15,014 bases of DNA from Anaerolineae bacterium (GCA_016783285.1 JADHWW010000150.1:1-15014); one strand, 5' to 3'; shown: positions 1-6,808, counted from the stretch's first letter. Notes: a model not told the origin generated them from the letters alone. Made by a program: numbers and translations.

Positions 1-539
1 CTCATCAGCCGGCGGAAGGTGTAGAAGGCCAACGGGAGTAAACATAGGGCGAAATGTTCCGCCAGGTCACCGCGGGCGTGCGGGTCGATAAAGACGACGT
101 AAGGAGCGAAGGTGAAAGAGGCAGCAGCCAGCACACCCCCCGCCGGCCCAGCGAGTTCACCTCCCAGCAGATAGGTCCCCAGCGAAGCGGCCACAAGCCC
201 CAGGACGAACACTGCCTTGACCCCGCCTACAATGTCCACACCCGGTAAAAGGTCAAACAGATTGGCCAGGTAATAGGTCAGTGGGGCATAATAGTTGAAG
301 ATCGGGTAACCGTAGCCGAAATAAAAGTCGGGTGCCCAGCGTGGGTAGAAGACACCGCCGCGGAGTGTGTGACCTAACTCAGCAGCACGGTAGACGTGAA
401 GTTCAGCATCCGTCTGGCGCGGGAGACCGGGCCGGGTCAAGAAAGGAGCGGCCGCGACGAGGGCCAACGCCAGAACCAAAATGACCAATGACCAACGACC
501 AATGACCAATCGGTTCCGGAAAGACTGGCCTCGTCCCAT
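1..539 (-). CDS. Polytopic membrane protein, 6-pyruvoyl-tetrahydropterin synthase-related / GT-C-like (3' end off window)
   Basis: Open from the ATG at 539 to the window edge (179 codons, no stop). An N-terminal hydrophobic helix (about residues 10-33) is followed by a long aromatic extracytoplasmic stretch with the motifs TDAELHVYRAAELGH and FYPRWAPDFYFGYGYPIFNY, then further hydrophobic segments (about 107-125 and 132-150). The TD..LH motif after the first helix followed by YPRW..GYGYP is typical of the large membrane proteins labelled 6-pyruvoyl-tetrahydropterin-synthase-related, which have a GT-C glycosyltransferase-like architecture; they are common in Chloroflexota and their substrates are unknown. 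A GAGGAGGGG purine run sits just before the ATG, with an in-frame GTG slightly upstream as an alternative start. It lies 38 bp behind sucD on the same strand and is probably co-transcribed. The start of the first helix is encoded by a tandem heptamer repeat. Confidence 0.8.
   Translation of the reverse strand, partial: MGRGQSFRNRLVIGRWSLVILVLALALVAAAPFLTRPGLPRQTDAELHVYRAAELGHTLRGGVFYPRWAPDFYFGYGYPIFNYYAPLTYYLANLFDLLPGVDIVGGVKAVFVLGLVAASLGTYLLGGELAGPAGGVLAAASFTFAPYVVFIDPHARGDLAEHFALCLLPLAFYTFRRLM
481..510. repeat. Tandem heptamer ATGACCA-type repeat inside coding sequence
   Basis: Four consecutive seven-base units (atgacca, atgacca, acgacca, atgacca) followed by at. On the minus strand they read (LVIGRWSLVI) as part of the first membrane helix of the gene ending at 539. 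From memory, GGTCATTGGTCATTGGTC-like runs recur in intergenic and coding DNA of many Chloroflexota and cyanobacterial genomes; this was not checked. Confidence 0.75.
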
Positions 540-561
540 TCCCCTCCTCACCCGCCAAGAA

Positions 562-577
562 TCTCTGCGTCTCTGCG
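562..577. repeat. Tandem octamer TCTCTGCG x2 abutting the sucD stop codon
   Basis: Two perfect copies of TCTCTGCG (562-569 and 570-577) directly follow the sucD stop codon. They belong to the 38-bp gap between sucD and the membrane protein gene. GCAGAGACGCAGAGA-type runs are, to my recollection, a dispersed repeat in many environmental bacterial genomes. Confidence 0.6.
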
Positions 578-1450
578 TTAAGAATTCTGCGCCACGAGAT
601 CAGGGATCTGTTCCGGGTGCTCGGCCACCGACACTCCAACCGCCTCAAACGCAGCAATCTTCTCTGCCGCGGTGCCGCTGCCGCCTTCGATGATAGCCCC
701 AGCGTGGCCCATACGCTTGCCCGGCGGCGCGGTGCGCCCGGCGATGAAGGCAGTGACCGGCTTGGTCATCCGTTCGACGATGAACCGTGCAGCCCGCTCC
801 TCGTCGCTGCCGCCGATCTCGCCGATTAGCACGACCTGTTCGGTCAGCGGGTCGTTCTCAAACATCTCCAGCACATCGATGAAGGTCGTGCCGATGATGG
901 GATCGCCACCTATGCCGACGCAGGTGGTCTGGCCGATGCCACACGCGGTGAGCGCGTAGACGACCTCGTAGGTCAGCGTGCCGGAGCGAGAGACGACGCC
1001 CACAGAGCCGGGGGTCGCGATGTGACCTGGCATAATGCCGACCTTCGCCTCACCAGGGGAGAGCAGCCCAGGACAATTGGGGCCCACCAACCGCGCTCCT
1101 TTCTGGTCGAGATAGGCGCAGATCCGGATCATGTCCTGGGTGGGGATCCCCTCGCTGATGCAGACGATCAGCGGGATACCTGCATCGGCCGCCTCAAGGA
1201 TCGCATCGGCGGCGAAGCGGGCCGGCACGTAGACGACGGACGCATTGGCCCCGGTCGCGGCCACCGCCTCGGCGACGGTGTCGAAGACAGGCACTCTGTC
1301 ATCGCAAGCCCACTGCCCACCCTTGCCAGGCGTGACGCCCGCCACAATCTGTGTGCCGTATTCGATCATCTGCCGGCTGTGGAACTCGCCCTCGCGCCCG
1401 GTGATGCCCTGCACGAGCAGTCGGGTTTTCTTGTCAACCAGAATCGCCAT
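578..1450 (-). CDS. sucD: Succinate--CoA ligase (ADP-forming) subunit alpha
   Basis: A 290-residue protein, the usual length for the alpha subunit. With the beta subunit it interconverts succinyl-CoA and succinate while phosphorylating ADP or GDP in the TCA cycle (cytoplasm). The N-terminal Rossmann-like CoA-binding domain shows [18 protein letters not shown] (about 11-28) and GVTPGKGG (38-45). Later motifs are [20 protein letters not shown] (123-142), [12 protein letters not shown] (151-162), [16 protein letters not shown] (179-194) and [13 protein letters not shown] (248-260). His249 in GHAGAI matches the phosphohistidine of the family. Start ATG at 1450 lies 9 bp after the sucC stop, with a GGGGGG run in the gap as ribosome-binding site. 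The extreme C terminus (AQNS, TAA) abuts a short repeat. All key motifs are intact. Confidence 0.97.
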   Translation of the reverse strand: MAILVDKKTRLLVQGITGREGEFHSRQMIEYGTQIVAGVTPGKGGQWACDDRVPVFDTVAEAVAATGANASVVYVPARFAADAILEAADAGIPLIVCISEGIPTQDMIRICAYLDQKGARLVGPNCPGLLSPGEAKVGIMPGHIATPGSVGVVSRSGTLTYEVVYALTACGIGQTTCVGIGGDPIIGTTFIDVLEMFENDPLTEQVVLIGEIGGSDEERAARFIVERMTKPVTAFIAGRTAPPGKRMGHAGAIIEGGSGTAAEKIAAFEAVGVSVAEHPEQIPDLVAQNS

Positions 1451-1459
1451 CGTCCCCCC

Positions 1460-2635
1460 CTATCCCTCGACAAGCCCGGGGCGCGGCGCCGCTAATTCGC
1501 CCCTGGCAGCCGCGACTGCCTTCTGCGCCGCCCCGGCCAGCGTCGTCGCCGTGATCAGCCGGTAGCCGGAACTCTCCAAAATCGCGCGCCCCTCCGTCTC
1601 GTTCGTCCCCACCAGCCGGGCGACCAACGGGACAGTCGGTTTGATCTCCTCGAAGGCAGTGACGATGCCTTTGGCCACCTCGTCGCAGCGAGTGATACCG
1701 CCGAAGATATTGAACAGCACCGCTTTGACCTCCGGAGCGGCCAGGATGAGGCGCAACGCCATCGCCACCCGCTCCGCCTTGGCTCCACCGCCGATGTCGA
1801 GGAAGTTAGCCGGCGCACCGCCGAAGTGCTTGATAATGTCCATCGTCGCCATCGCCAGCCCCGCCCCGTTGACCATACAGCCGATCTGCCCATCCAGTTG
1901 GACGTAACTCAGGCCGACCTCGCGCGCCTGACGCTCGGCCGCGGTCTCCTCGTCCAGGTCCCGTTTCTCCGCCAGGTCCGGGTGGCGGAAGAGGCCATTG
2001 TCGTCGAGCACCATCTTGCCGTCCACCGCCAGCAGGTCGCCCCCAGCGGTGACGACCAGCGGGTTGATCTCAGCCAAGGAGGCATCGCAGGCCAGGAAGG
2101 CCGCGTACAAACCGCGGGCGATGCGGTCGAAGGCGCGGCGGTACTCGCCCGCCAGCCCGATACCTTTGGCCAGTGTCAGGGTCTGGTAACCGCGCAGGCC
2201 CAGGAAGGGATCAATAGTGACCTTCTTGATCGCCTCGGGGTTGGTGCGGGCGACCTCCTCAATCTCGACACCCCCCTCGGAGGAGGCCATCATCACCGGC
2301 CGGCGGGCGGCACGGTCTACGACGATGCCCAGGTAGATCTCTTGCCGGATATCGGCCGCCTCGTCCAAGAGGACTTTGCGCACAGGCAGCCCCTTGATCT
2401 CCAGCTCCAGGATCTCCCCGGCCACCTTCTCAGCCTCATCAGGGGTCTGGGCCAACCGGACACCGCCAGCCTTACCACGCCCTCCGACGAGCACCTGGGA
2501 CTTGACAACGACAGATCCGCCCAATTCCTCAGCGATGCAGCGTGCCTCCTCGGGCGTGGTGGCAACGTCTCCGCCCGGAATCGGCACGCCGTGCGCGGCG
2601 AAGAGCCGCTTGGACTGATACTCATGTAGTTTCAC
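1460..2635 (-). CDS. sucC: Succinate--CoA ligase (ADP-forming) subunit beta
   Basis: 391 residues from the GTG at 2635, matching the family length. I prefer this start over an upstream in-frame ATG (2671) because [12 protein letters not shown] is the conserved N terminus and a perfect GGAGG lies 7 nt upstream. Residues about 2-220 form the ATP-grasp nucleotide domain: K45, GGRGKAGG (51-58), E189-I-N-P and D205-G-K, the last two matching the metal-ligand region. Residues about 240-380 are the CoA-ligase domain, with [15 protein letters not shown] (252-266), NFLDIGGGA (277-285) and [13 protein letters not shown] (309-321). It partners with SucD, encoded 9 bp downstream; the two form the heteromeric enzyme of the TCA cycle. 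Nothing is missing or broken. Confidence 0.97.
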   Translation of the reverse strand: MKLHEYQSKRLFAAHGVPIPGGDVATTPEEARCIAEELGGSVVVKSQVLVGGRGKAGGVRLAQTPDEAEKVAGEILELEIKGLPVRKVLLDEAADIRQEIYLGIVVDRAARRPVMMASSEGGVEIEEVARTNPEAIKKVTIDPFLGLRGYQTLTLAKGIGLAGEYRRAFDRIARGLYAAFLACDASLAEINPLVVTAGGDLLAVDGKMVLDDNGLFRHPDLAEKRDLDEETAAERQAREVGLSYVQLDGQIGCMVNGAGLAMATMDIIKHFGGAPANFLDIGGGAKAERVAMALRLILAAPEVKAVLFNIFGGITRCDEVAKGIVTAFEEIKPTVPLVARLVGTNETEGRAILESSGYRLITATTLAGAAQKAVAAARGELAAPRPGLVEG

Positions 2636-2642
2636 GCACTCG

Positions 2643-2647
2643 CCTCC
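2643..2647 (-). promoter_or_regulatory. Shine-Dalgarno GGAGG of sucC
   Basis: GGAGG on the minus strand, 7 nt before the GTG at 2635. It decides the start codon in favour of the conserved KLHEYQSK N terminus and against the ATG at 2671. Confidence 0.85.
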
Positions 2648-2721
2648 AGATTCATAATAAGAAGAAGTCACGTTCTACAAACACACACACCGCGCGCTCG
2701 GACTGGGTTCAAACTGGCGGG

Positions 2722-2749
2722 ATTATACCACAGCGCACACAGAAGCCAA
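2722..2749 (-). promoter_or_regulatory. Sigma-70-type promoter of sucCD
   Basis: Minus strand: TTGGCT (-35, 2744-2749), 16-nt spacer, then a perfect TATAAT (-10, 2722-2727) preceded by TGG, an extended -10 element. Transcription would start near 2715, giving a leader of about 80 nt before sucC. The leader contains a short CA-rich run and no clear hairpin. Confidence 0.75.
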
Positions 2750-2833
2750 GTGGTGGCCCGTATTGCTCCCAGTCCTCGTCTCGGGAGCGTCTTATGCCAA
2801 GCATCCCCTGCGGAATCCCCTTACCTGGTCTCA

Positions 2834-2861
2834 TTGCAGAATTCCGCTAATCTGGTATACT
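2834..2861 (+). promoter_or_regulatory. Sigma-70-type promoter of the structured RNA region
   Basis: TTGCAG (-35, 2834-2839), 16-nt spacer, TATACT (-10, 2856-2861) preceded by TGG (extended -10). The start is predicted near 2868. It diverges from the sucCD promoter, and no protein gene begins for almost 500 bases downstream, so its direct product is an untranslated RNA or a long leader. Confidence 0.65.
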
Positions 2862-2867
2862 GGCACA

Positions 2868-3116
2868 TAGGACACGTTCTTGCAAAGGAGGGGACCGATT
2901 GCCTGTTAGCAGGTGAGCCACATCGGAACTTAGGTTCCTGAGACAACCAAACCCGCGTGGTCTGCCGGCACCACCGGGGCCGGGGCTAGAGACACCGGGT
3001 GGCGGGGCACTCCGTGCAAGCCAATTACATCACGATCCACAGACCCACTCGTTGGGTCCTGAACCGTGCCTGAGCAGGCTCACGGGAGATCTCTACCCGT
3101 GAGCCTGCTTTGTTTT
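2868..3116 (+). ncRNA. Putative structured RNA or attenuator leader, about 250 nt, family not recognised
   Basis: Bounded by a promoter and a strong terminator. A closing stem pairs 2879-2884 with 3015-3020 and 2887-2890 with 3010-3013. Inside are CCTG-TTAG-CAGG (2902-2913), GGAAC-TTAG-GTTCC (2925-2938), GTGGT/ACCAC (2957-2961 with 2970-2974) and CCCGC/GCGGG (2952-2956 with 3002-3006). A separate hairpin GACCCA/TGGGTC (3042-3058) precedes the terminator. CCGTGCCT (3064-3071) can pair with AGG and CACGG (3076-3085), which would compete with the 5' arm of the terminator. I checked from memory for SRP, RNase P, tmRNA, T-box, TPP, cobalamin, M-box, c-di-AMP and ZTP signatures and found no convincing match. 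A 6S-type RNA or a riboswitch regulating the downstream kinase are both possible. The pairings were found by eye. Confidence 0.5.
3073..3116 (+). terminator. Intrinsic terminator
   Basis: Perfect 14-bp stem (3073-3086 with 3096-3109), 9-nt loop, followed by a T-rich tail (TTTGTTTT, ending 3116). Very strong; it ends the transcript from the promoter at 2834-2861. Confidence 0.9.
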
Positions 3117-3189
3117 CGGTTTCGCGGTCTGCAATCCGCTTTTTTGACACGCTCCATGACACGCTTTGCTGCTAACATGGTAACTACCC

Positions 3190-3274
3190 AGGTTGATGGG
3201 CGAAGGGTCTCGGGTTGATGGGCGAAGGTCTCAGGTTGATGGGCGAAGGTCTCAGGTTGATGGGCGAAGGTCTC
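3190..3274. repeat. Four-copy 21-bp tandem repeat
   Basis: Units at 3190-3211 (22 nt, one extra G), 3212-3232, 3233-3253 and 3254-3274. The core is GGTTGATGGGCGAAGGTCTC and the copies are almost identical. Function unknown; the position between a terminator and a gene start suggests a regulatory or binding-site array, or simple slippage expansion. Confidence 0.95.
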
Positions 3275-3312
3275 CCGACCGAGCCCTCTACGCCTCGGTC
3301 AGGAGACCTTCG
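3265..3312. repeat. Long imperfect inverted repeat
   Basis: Arms CGAAGGTCTCC-C-GACCGAG (3265-3283) and CTCGGTC-A-GGAGACCTTCG (3294-3312): 18 paired bases, one C/A mismatch and a 10-nt loop. The left arm is part of the fourth tandem unit. No T-tract follows, so it is not a standard terminator. Confidence 0.9.
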
Positions 3313-3353
3313 GCGAACAAAGAGGCCTCGGTGAACGAAGGAAGATAAGGAAG

Positions 3354-5669
3354 ATGAACACAATGCGCGAACGGACGGAGAGACCGATCATGGGCAGGAG
3401 AACATGGCTGTCCGTGGTCCAAATGTTCGTTCTGCTCTGCATTTTGGTGTGGCTGGATGAAGTCTTGGATCTCCCTCACCTTCTACTGGGAACGCCCCCC
3501 ACTTCCATTAACTGGCGTGAGGCGCTCATCGAAACAGTCCTGATCACTGCCGTTGGTCTCTTCACGGTATCAAGGCTTATTCTCGACATCACCGAGCGCG
3601 AGCGTGCGGAGGAGGCGCTGCGGGAGAGCGAAGCACGCTATCGCGCCGTCGTAGAGGATCAGACGGAACTGGTCTGTCGTTTCCGGCCCGACGGAACGCT
3701 GACCTTCGTGAACGCAGCCTACTGCCGCTATTTCGGCAAGGAGCGCGAAGAATTGATCGGGCATAGCTGTATGCCACTTATTCCCGAGGAGGACCGGGAG
3801 AGCGTCAGGAAGCAATTCGCCTCCCTGTCCCAGGAGAACCCCGTTGTGACCTATGAGCACCGGGTTGTGACGCCCGATAGAGAGATACGCTGGCAGCAGT
3901 GGACCGACCGGGCGATATTTGACGAGCAGTACCGCCTCACTGAGTTCCAGTCAGTAGGACGAGACATCACCGAGCGCAAGCGGGCGGAGGAGGCATTGCG
4001 GAGAAGTGAAAAACAGGCATCTGCGGCGATAGAAGCAGCAAGGGGATTTACATTCAGTTATGATATCGCTACAGGCAAGGTTACCTGGGGCGGCGCGATT
4101 GAAGAGATTACAGGATATACGCCTGGAGAATTCGCGCAAGTTGACGTTGATGGCTGGGCAGACAGAATACACCCTGAGGATAGAGATGAGGTTCTATCAA
4201 TTCTGCAGGAGGCTATTGAGACGTTAGATCGTGCTACGGCCGAGTACCGATTTAGGAAGAAAGATGGTAGTTATGTTACGCTTGCTTCCATCAGCCTTAC
4301 AGAGAGGGAAAACGGCAAATCCGTTCGCTTAGTGGGTATATTGCAGGACATCACCGAGCGCAAGCGAGCGGAGGAGGCGCTGCGGCAGCACAACCGCGAA
4401 CTGGCGCTGCTCAACCGGGCGGGCCGGGCGCTCACCGCCACGCTCGACCTGGACCAGGTGCTCGTCACCGTCTTGGAAGAGATGCAGCGTCTGCTGGATG
4501 TGACCGGTTGCTCGGTCTGGCTGATCGAGCCGGAGACAGATGAACTGGTCTGCCGGCAGGCCATCGGCCCCCAAGGCGAGATCGTACGCGGCTGGCGACT
4601 GGCGCCAGGAGAGGGTCTCGCTGGATGGGTGGCGCGCAGTGGCGAGAGCCTGATCGTGCCGGATGCACAGGCCGACGAGCGCCACTTCAAGGGGGTGGAT
4701 CAGCAAACCAGCCTGCCACTGCGTTCCATCCTCACCGTCCCACTGCGAGTCAAGCAGGATGTGATCGGCGTGCTCCAGGCGGTGGACACGGAAGTGGATC
4801 GTTTCGACACAACACACCTGACGTTGTTGGAAGCACTGACCACTACGGCCGGTATCGCCACCGACAACGCCCGGCTGGTCGAAGCGTTGCGCCAACGCAC
4901 TGCCGAATTGCAGGCACGCAACGAAGAACTGGATGCATACGCCCATACCGTGGCCCATGACCTCAAAGCCCCATTGGCCCTCATCGTCGGTTTTGCCCAT
5001 GTGTTGGACGAGGATCGCACTGCACTACCAGACGAAGTAATGCACCGCCACCTACACACGATAGCGCAGAGCGGGCGTAAGGCGAGCAACATCATTGACG
5101 AGTTGCTACTGCTGGCCGAAATGCGCAAGATGGAAGTGAAGATGAGACCACTGGACATGGCAAGCATCGTGGCCGAAGTCAGGCAGCGGTTGGCCTATGA
5201 GATCGAAGAATGCCAGGCCGAGATTGTGTCGCCCGAGACCTGGCCGGTGGCGCTGGGCTACGGCCCCTGGGTCGAGGAGGTGTGGGTCAACTACCTCAGC
5301 AACGCGCTGAAGTATGGCGGTCAGCCGCCGCGCATCCAACTGGGCTTTGGCGAGTCAGCGAGTCAGCGAATCGATGGCTCGACTGAGCCTGTCCTGAGCA
5401 TAGCCGAAGGGCTCGCCGAAGTCCCGATGGTGCGCTTCTGGATACGCGACAACGGCCCCGGCATCCCACTGGAAGATCAAGCCCAGTTGTTCACTCCGTT
5501 CACGCAACTTCACCGGGTTCGAGCCAAAGGGTTTGGATTGGGACTGTCCATCGTGCGGCGCATTGTGGAGAAACTCGGCGGGCAGGTAGGGGTGGAGAGC
5601 GAAGTGGGCCGGGGGAGCACCTTCTCCTTTACCCTGCCCAGTCACAGCCAGGTAGACCAAGCATATTAA
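3354..5669 (+). CDS. Membrane-anchored PAS-PAS-GAF sensor histidine kinase
   Basis: 771 residues. Two predicted membrane helices (about 17-34 and 58-77), PAS 1 (about 85-205), PAS 2 (about 215-335), GAF (about 350-510), a short coiled linker, HisKA (about 526-592) with the phosphoacceptor His535 in HTVAHDLKAP, and HATPase_c (about 635-763) with N-box NYLSN (646-650), G1 box DNGPGIP (699-705) and G2 box GFGLGLS (726-732). It autophosphorylates and would pass phosphate to a response regulator; none is nearby. The DITERxRAEEALR helix is repeated at about 78, 204 and 332. Oddities: PAS 2 is visibly more AT-rich than its flanks, and residues about 667-689 are a repeat-encoded insert inside the ATP-binding domain. 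AGGA lies 10 nt before the ATG at 3363, so that codon or the ATG at 3390 are alternative starts. The signal sensed is unknown. Confidence 0.93.
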   Translation: MNTMRERTERPIMGRRTWLSVVQMFVLLCILVWLDEVLDLPHLLLGTPPTSINWREALIETVLITAVGLFTVSRLILDITERERAEEALRESEARYRAVVEDQTELVCRFRPDGTLTFVNAAYCRYFGKEREELIGHSCMPLIPEEDRESVRKQFASLSQENPVVTYEHRVVTPDREIRWQQWTDRAIFDEQYRLTEFQSVGRDITERKRAEEALRRSEKQASAAIEAARGFTFSYDIATGKVTWGGAIEEITGYTPGEFAQVDVDGWADRIHPEDRDEVLSILQEAIETLDRATAEYRFRKKDGSYVTLASISLTERENGKSVRLVGILQDITERKRAEEALRQHNRELALLNRAGRALTATLDLDQVLVTVLEEMQRLLDVTGCSVWLIEPETDELVCRQAIGPQGEIVRGWRLAPGEGLAGWVARSGESLIVPDAQADERHFKGVDQQTSLPLRSILTVPLRVKQDVIGVLQAVDTEVDRFDTTHLTLLEALTTTAGIATDNARLVEALRQRTAELQARNEELDAYAHTVAHDLKAPLALIVGFAHVLDEDRTALPDEVMHRHLHTIAQSGRKASNIIDELLLLAEMRKMEVKMRPLDMASIVAEVRQRLAYEIEECQAEIVSPETWPVALGYGPWVEEVWVNYLSNALKYGGQPPRIQLGFGESASQRIDGSTEPVLSIAEGLAEVPMVRFWIRDNGPGIPLEDQAQLFTPFTQLHRVRAKGFGLGLSIVRRIVEKLGGQVGVESEVGRGSTFSFTLPSHSQVDQAY
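3585..4385 (+). repeat. Three near-identical 39-bp linker repeats flanking the PAS domains
   Basis: Copies at 3585-3623, 3963-4001 and 4347-4385 encode DITERxRAEEALR and differ from each other at only 2-4 positions. They frame each PAS module exactly, so homologous recombination between them would add or remove a whole sensor domain in frame. Confidence 0.9.
5351..5423. repeat. Dispersed-type repeat inserted in the kinase ATP-binding domain
   Basis: Tandem AGTCAGCG units (5353-5360, 5361-5368) followed by GACTGAGCCTGTCCTGAGCA (5381-5400) and its GAGCC...GGCTC inverted arms (5385-5389 with 5409-5413). From memory, GAGCCTGTCCTGAGC...GAAGGGCTC is a repeat scattered over many environmental genomes. 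It is read in frame as roughly SASQRIDGSTEPVLSIAEG between the N-box and the G1 box. Confidence 0.7.
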
Positions 5670-5730
5670 AGCCTTAATTCCTCGGAGTTTGCCCCGAAAC
5701 AGAGCAGGATTAAGAGAATTATTTGGAGTT

Positions 5731-5759
5731 TTGACTCCTGCGCAATATTGGGCTATACT
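5731..5759 (+). promoter_or_regulatory. Sigma-70-type promoter of the usp-glucan synthase operon
   Basis: TTGACT (5731-5736), 17-nt spacer, TATACT (5754-5759). Start near 5766, leader about 85 nt. The -35 hexamer lies inside the perfect inverted repeat GGAGT-TTTG-ACTCC (5725-5738), which could be an operator. Confidence 0.8.
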
Positions 5760-5851
5760 GAATCGTGCGCCAGCATACAAACACCCACCCACCGCCGAGG
5801 CGCGGCAAGTTCTTTGTTCCGACCGTACGAAGAATAAAGGAGTAAGGGACT

Positions 5852-6808
5852 ATGTTCGATCACATACTCGTTCCCCTGGACGGATCTCCCCTCGCCGAGT
5901 GTGTACTGCCCCACACCGTAGCGATAGCCCAGGCATTCGGAGCCCGGGTCACGTTGCTGCGAGTGTTGGAGCAAGTCCACACCGTTGGGCAGATGCGCTC
6001 CGTCGGCCCACTCGACTGGCACATCCGCAAAGCCGAGGCCAGGTCTTACCTGGATGGGATCGCAACCCGCTTGCAAGAAGCCGGCCTGCGAACGGAACAA
6101 ACCCTTCTGGAGGGCCCGGCAGCGGAACACATCGTTGAGTTCGCACACCGCCAAAACGCCAGCCTGATTCTTCTCAGCAGCCACGGACGGAGCGGCCTGA
6201 GCGAGTGGAACATCAGCAGCATTGTCCAGAAAACTATCCTGCGGGCCTGTGTGCCGACGATGATCGTGCGGGCCTATCAGCCCGTTACCGGCGACCTGAC
6301 AGGCTTGTCTTACCGGCGACTGCTGATCCCCCTGGACTGCTCGCAGCGGGCCGAGTGCGCATTGCCGCTGGCAACCACCCTGGCTCGCTTCCACAAATCC
6401 CAAATCCTGCTGGCACACGTGGTGCGCAGGCCGGAGATGGTCCTTCGTGCGCCCCCCACGAAGGAAGACACTGAACTGACAAACCGGCTCACGGAGCGTA
6501 ACCGGCTGGAAGCGACCAGGTACTTGCAGCAGCTTCAGTCCCGGCTGTCCCTGGACGTCCAGACCCATCTGTTCGTCAGCGACAACACCGCGGCAACACT
6601 GTATGAGTTAGTGAAGCAAGAAAACGTGGACCTGGTTGTGTTAAGCGCTCATGGCTATTCCGGTGGAACCAAGTGGCCCCACGGCAGTGTAGCCCTCAAT
6701 TTCATCGCCTATGGCACCACTCCACTGCTGATCGTGCAGGACCTATCCCAGGATGAATTGGAGAGGACACAGGCCGAGTTGTCCGTAAGAGAATACAAAG
6801 GACATTGA
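5852..6808 (+). CDS. Tandem-domain universal stress protein (UspA family)
   Basis: 318 residues, two UspA domains (about 1-141 and 154-297), each beginning with the usual ILVPLDGS or LLIPLDCS strand and Asp. Such proteins are cytoplasmic nucleotide-binding stress factors. The family ATP motif G-x2-G-x9-G-S/T is degenerate in domain 1 (S109-SH-G112, nine residues, then SS) and nearly complete in domain 2 (S265-AH-G268, nine residues, then G278-S279), so nucleotide binding, if any, is more likely in domain 2. GGAG lies 9 nt before the ATG. Its stop overlaps the start of the glucan synthase (TGATG), indicating translational coupling and a shared operon from the promoter at 5731-5759. A stress or osmotic role linked to glucan synthesis is inference. 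Confidence 0.93.
   Translation: MFDHILVPLDGSPLAECVLPHTVAIAQAFGARVTLLRVLEQVHTVGQMRSVGPLDWHIRKAEARSYLDGIATRLQEAGLRTEQTLLEGPAAEHIVEFAHRQNASLILLSSHGRSGLSEWNISSIVQKTILRACVPTMIVRAYQPVTGDLTGLSYRRLLIPLDCSQRAECALPLATTLARFHKSQILLAHVVRRPEMVLRAPPTKEDTELTNRLTERNRLEATRYLQQLQSRLSLDVQTHLFVSDNTAATLYELVKQENVDLVVLSAHGYSGGTKWPHGSVALNFIAYGTTPLLIVQDLSQDELERTQAELSVREYKGH

Larger units (their letters stand above)
3117..3353. other. Gene-free region upstream of the histidine kinase
   Basis: It holds a perfect TTGACA (3144-3149) without a convincing -10 at normal spacing, a direct repeat TGACACGCT (3145-3153 and 3157-3165, period 12) overlapping it, the 21-bp tandem array and a long inverted repeat. The kinase promoter is probably here but cannot be fixed. 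No coding potential seen. Confidence 0.5.

Noticed and set aside
1826..2629. 267-codon plus-strand open frame opposite sucC
   Set aside because: It lies wholly antisense to a gene with full family motifs, has no recognisable domain, and long antisense frames are expected in GC-rich coding DNA.
2636..2671. Upstream ATG start of sucC at 2671
   Set aside because: The extra 12 residues are not family-like and the GGAGG is correctly spaced only for the GTG at 2635.
2750..2941. 63-codon plus-strand frame upstream of the kinase
   Set aside because: It spans the promoter at 2834-2861 and the start of the structured RNA, has no ribosome-binding site and no recognisable composition.
2868..3116. Assignment to T-box, M-box, TPP, cobalamin, ZTP, SRP, RNase P or tmRNA
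   Set aside because: Only short fragments resemble these (for example GGGTGGC or GTTAGCAGGTGAG); the diagnostic core motifs are not present together.
3190..3274. CRISPR array
   Set aside because: The units are directly adjacent with no spacers and no cas genes are present.
4329..5000. 223-codon minus-strand open frame opposite the GAF region
   Set aside because: Antisense to a clear GAF/HisKA coding region; no independent support.
5753..6568. 271-codon minus-strand open frame opposite usp
   Set aside because: Antisense shadow; the plus strand carries both UspA domains.
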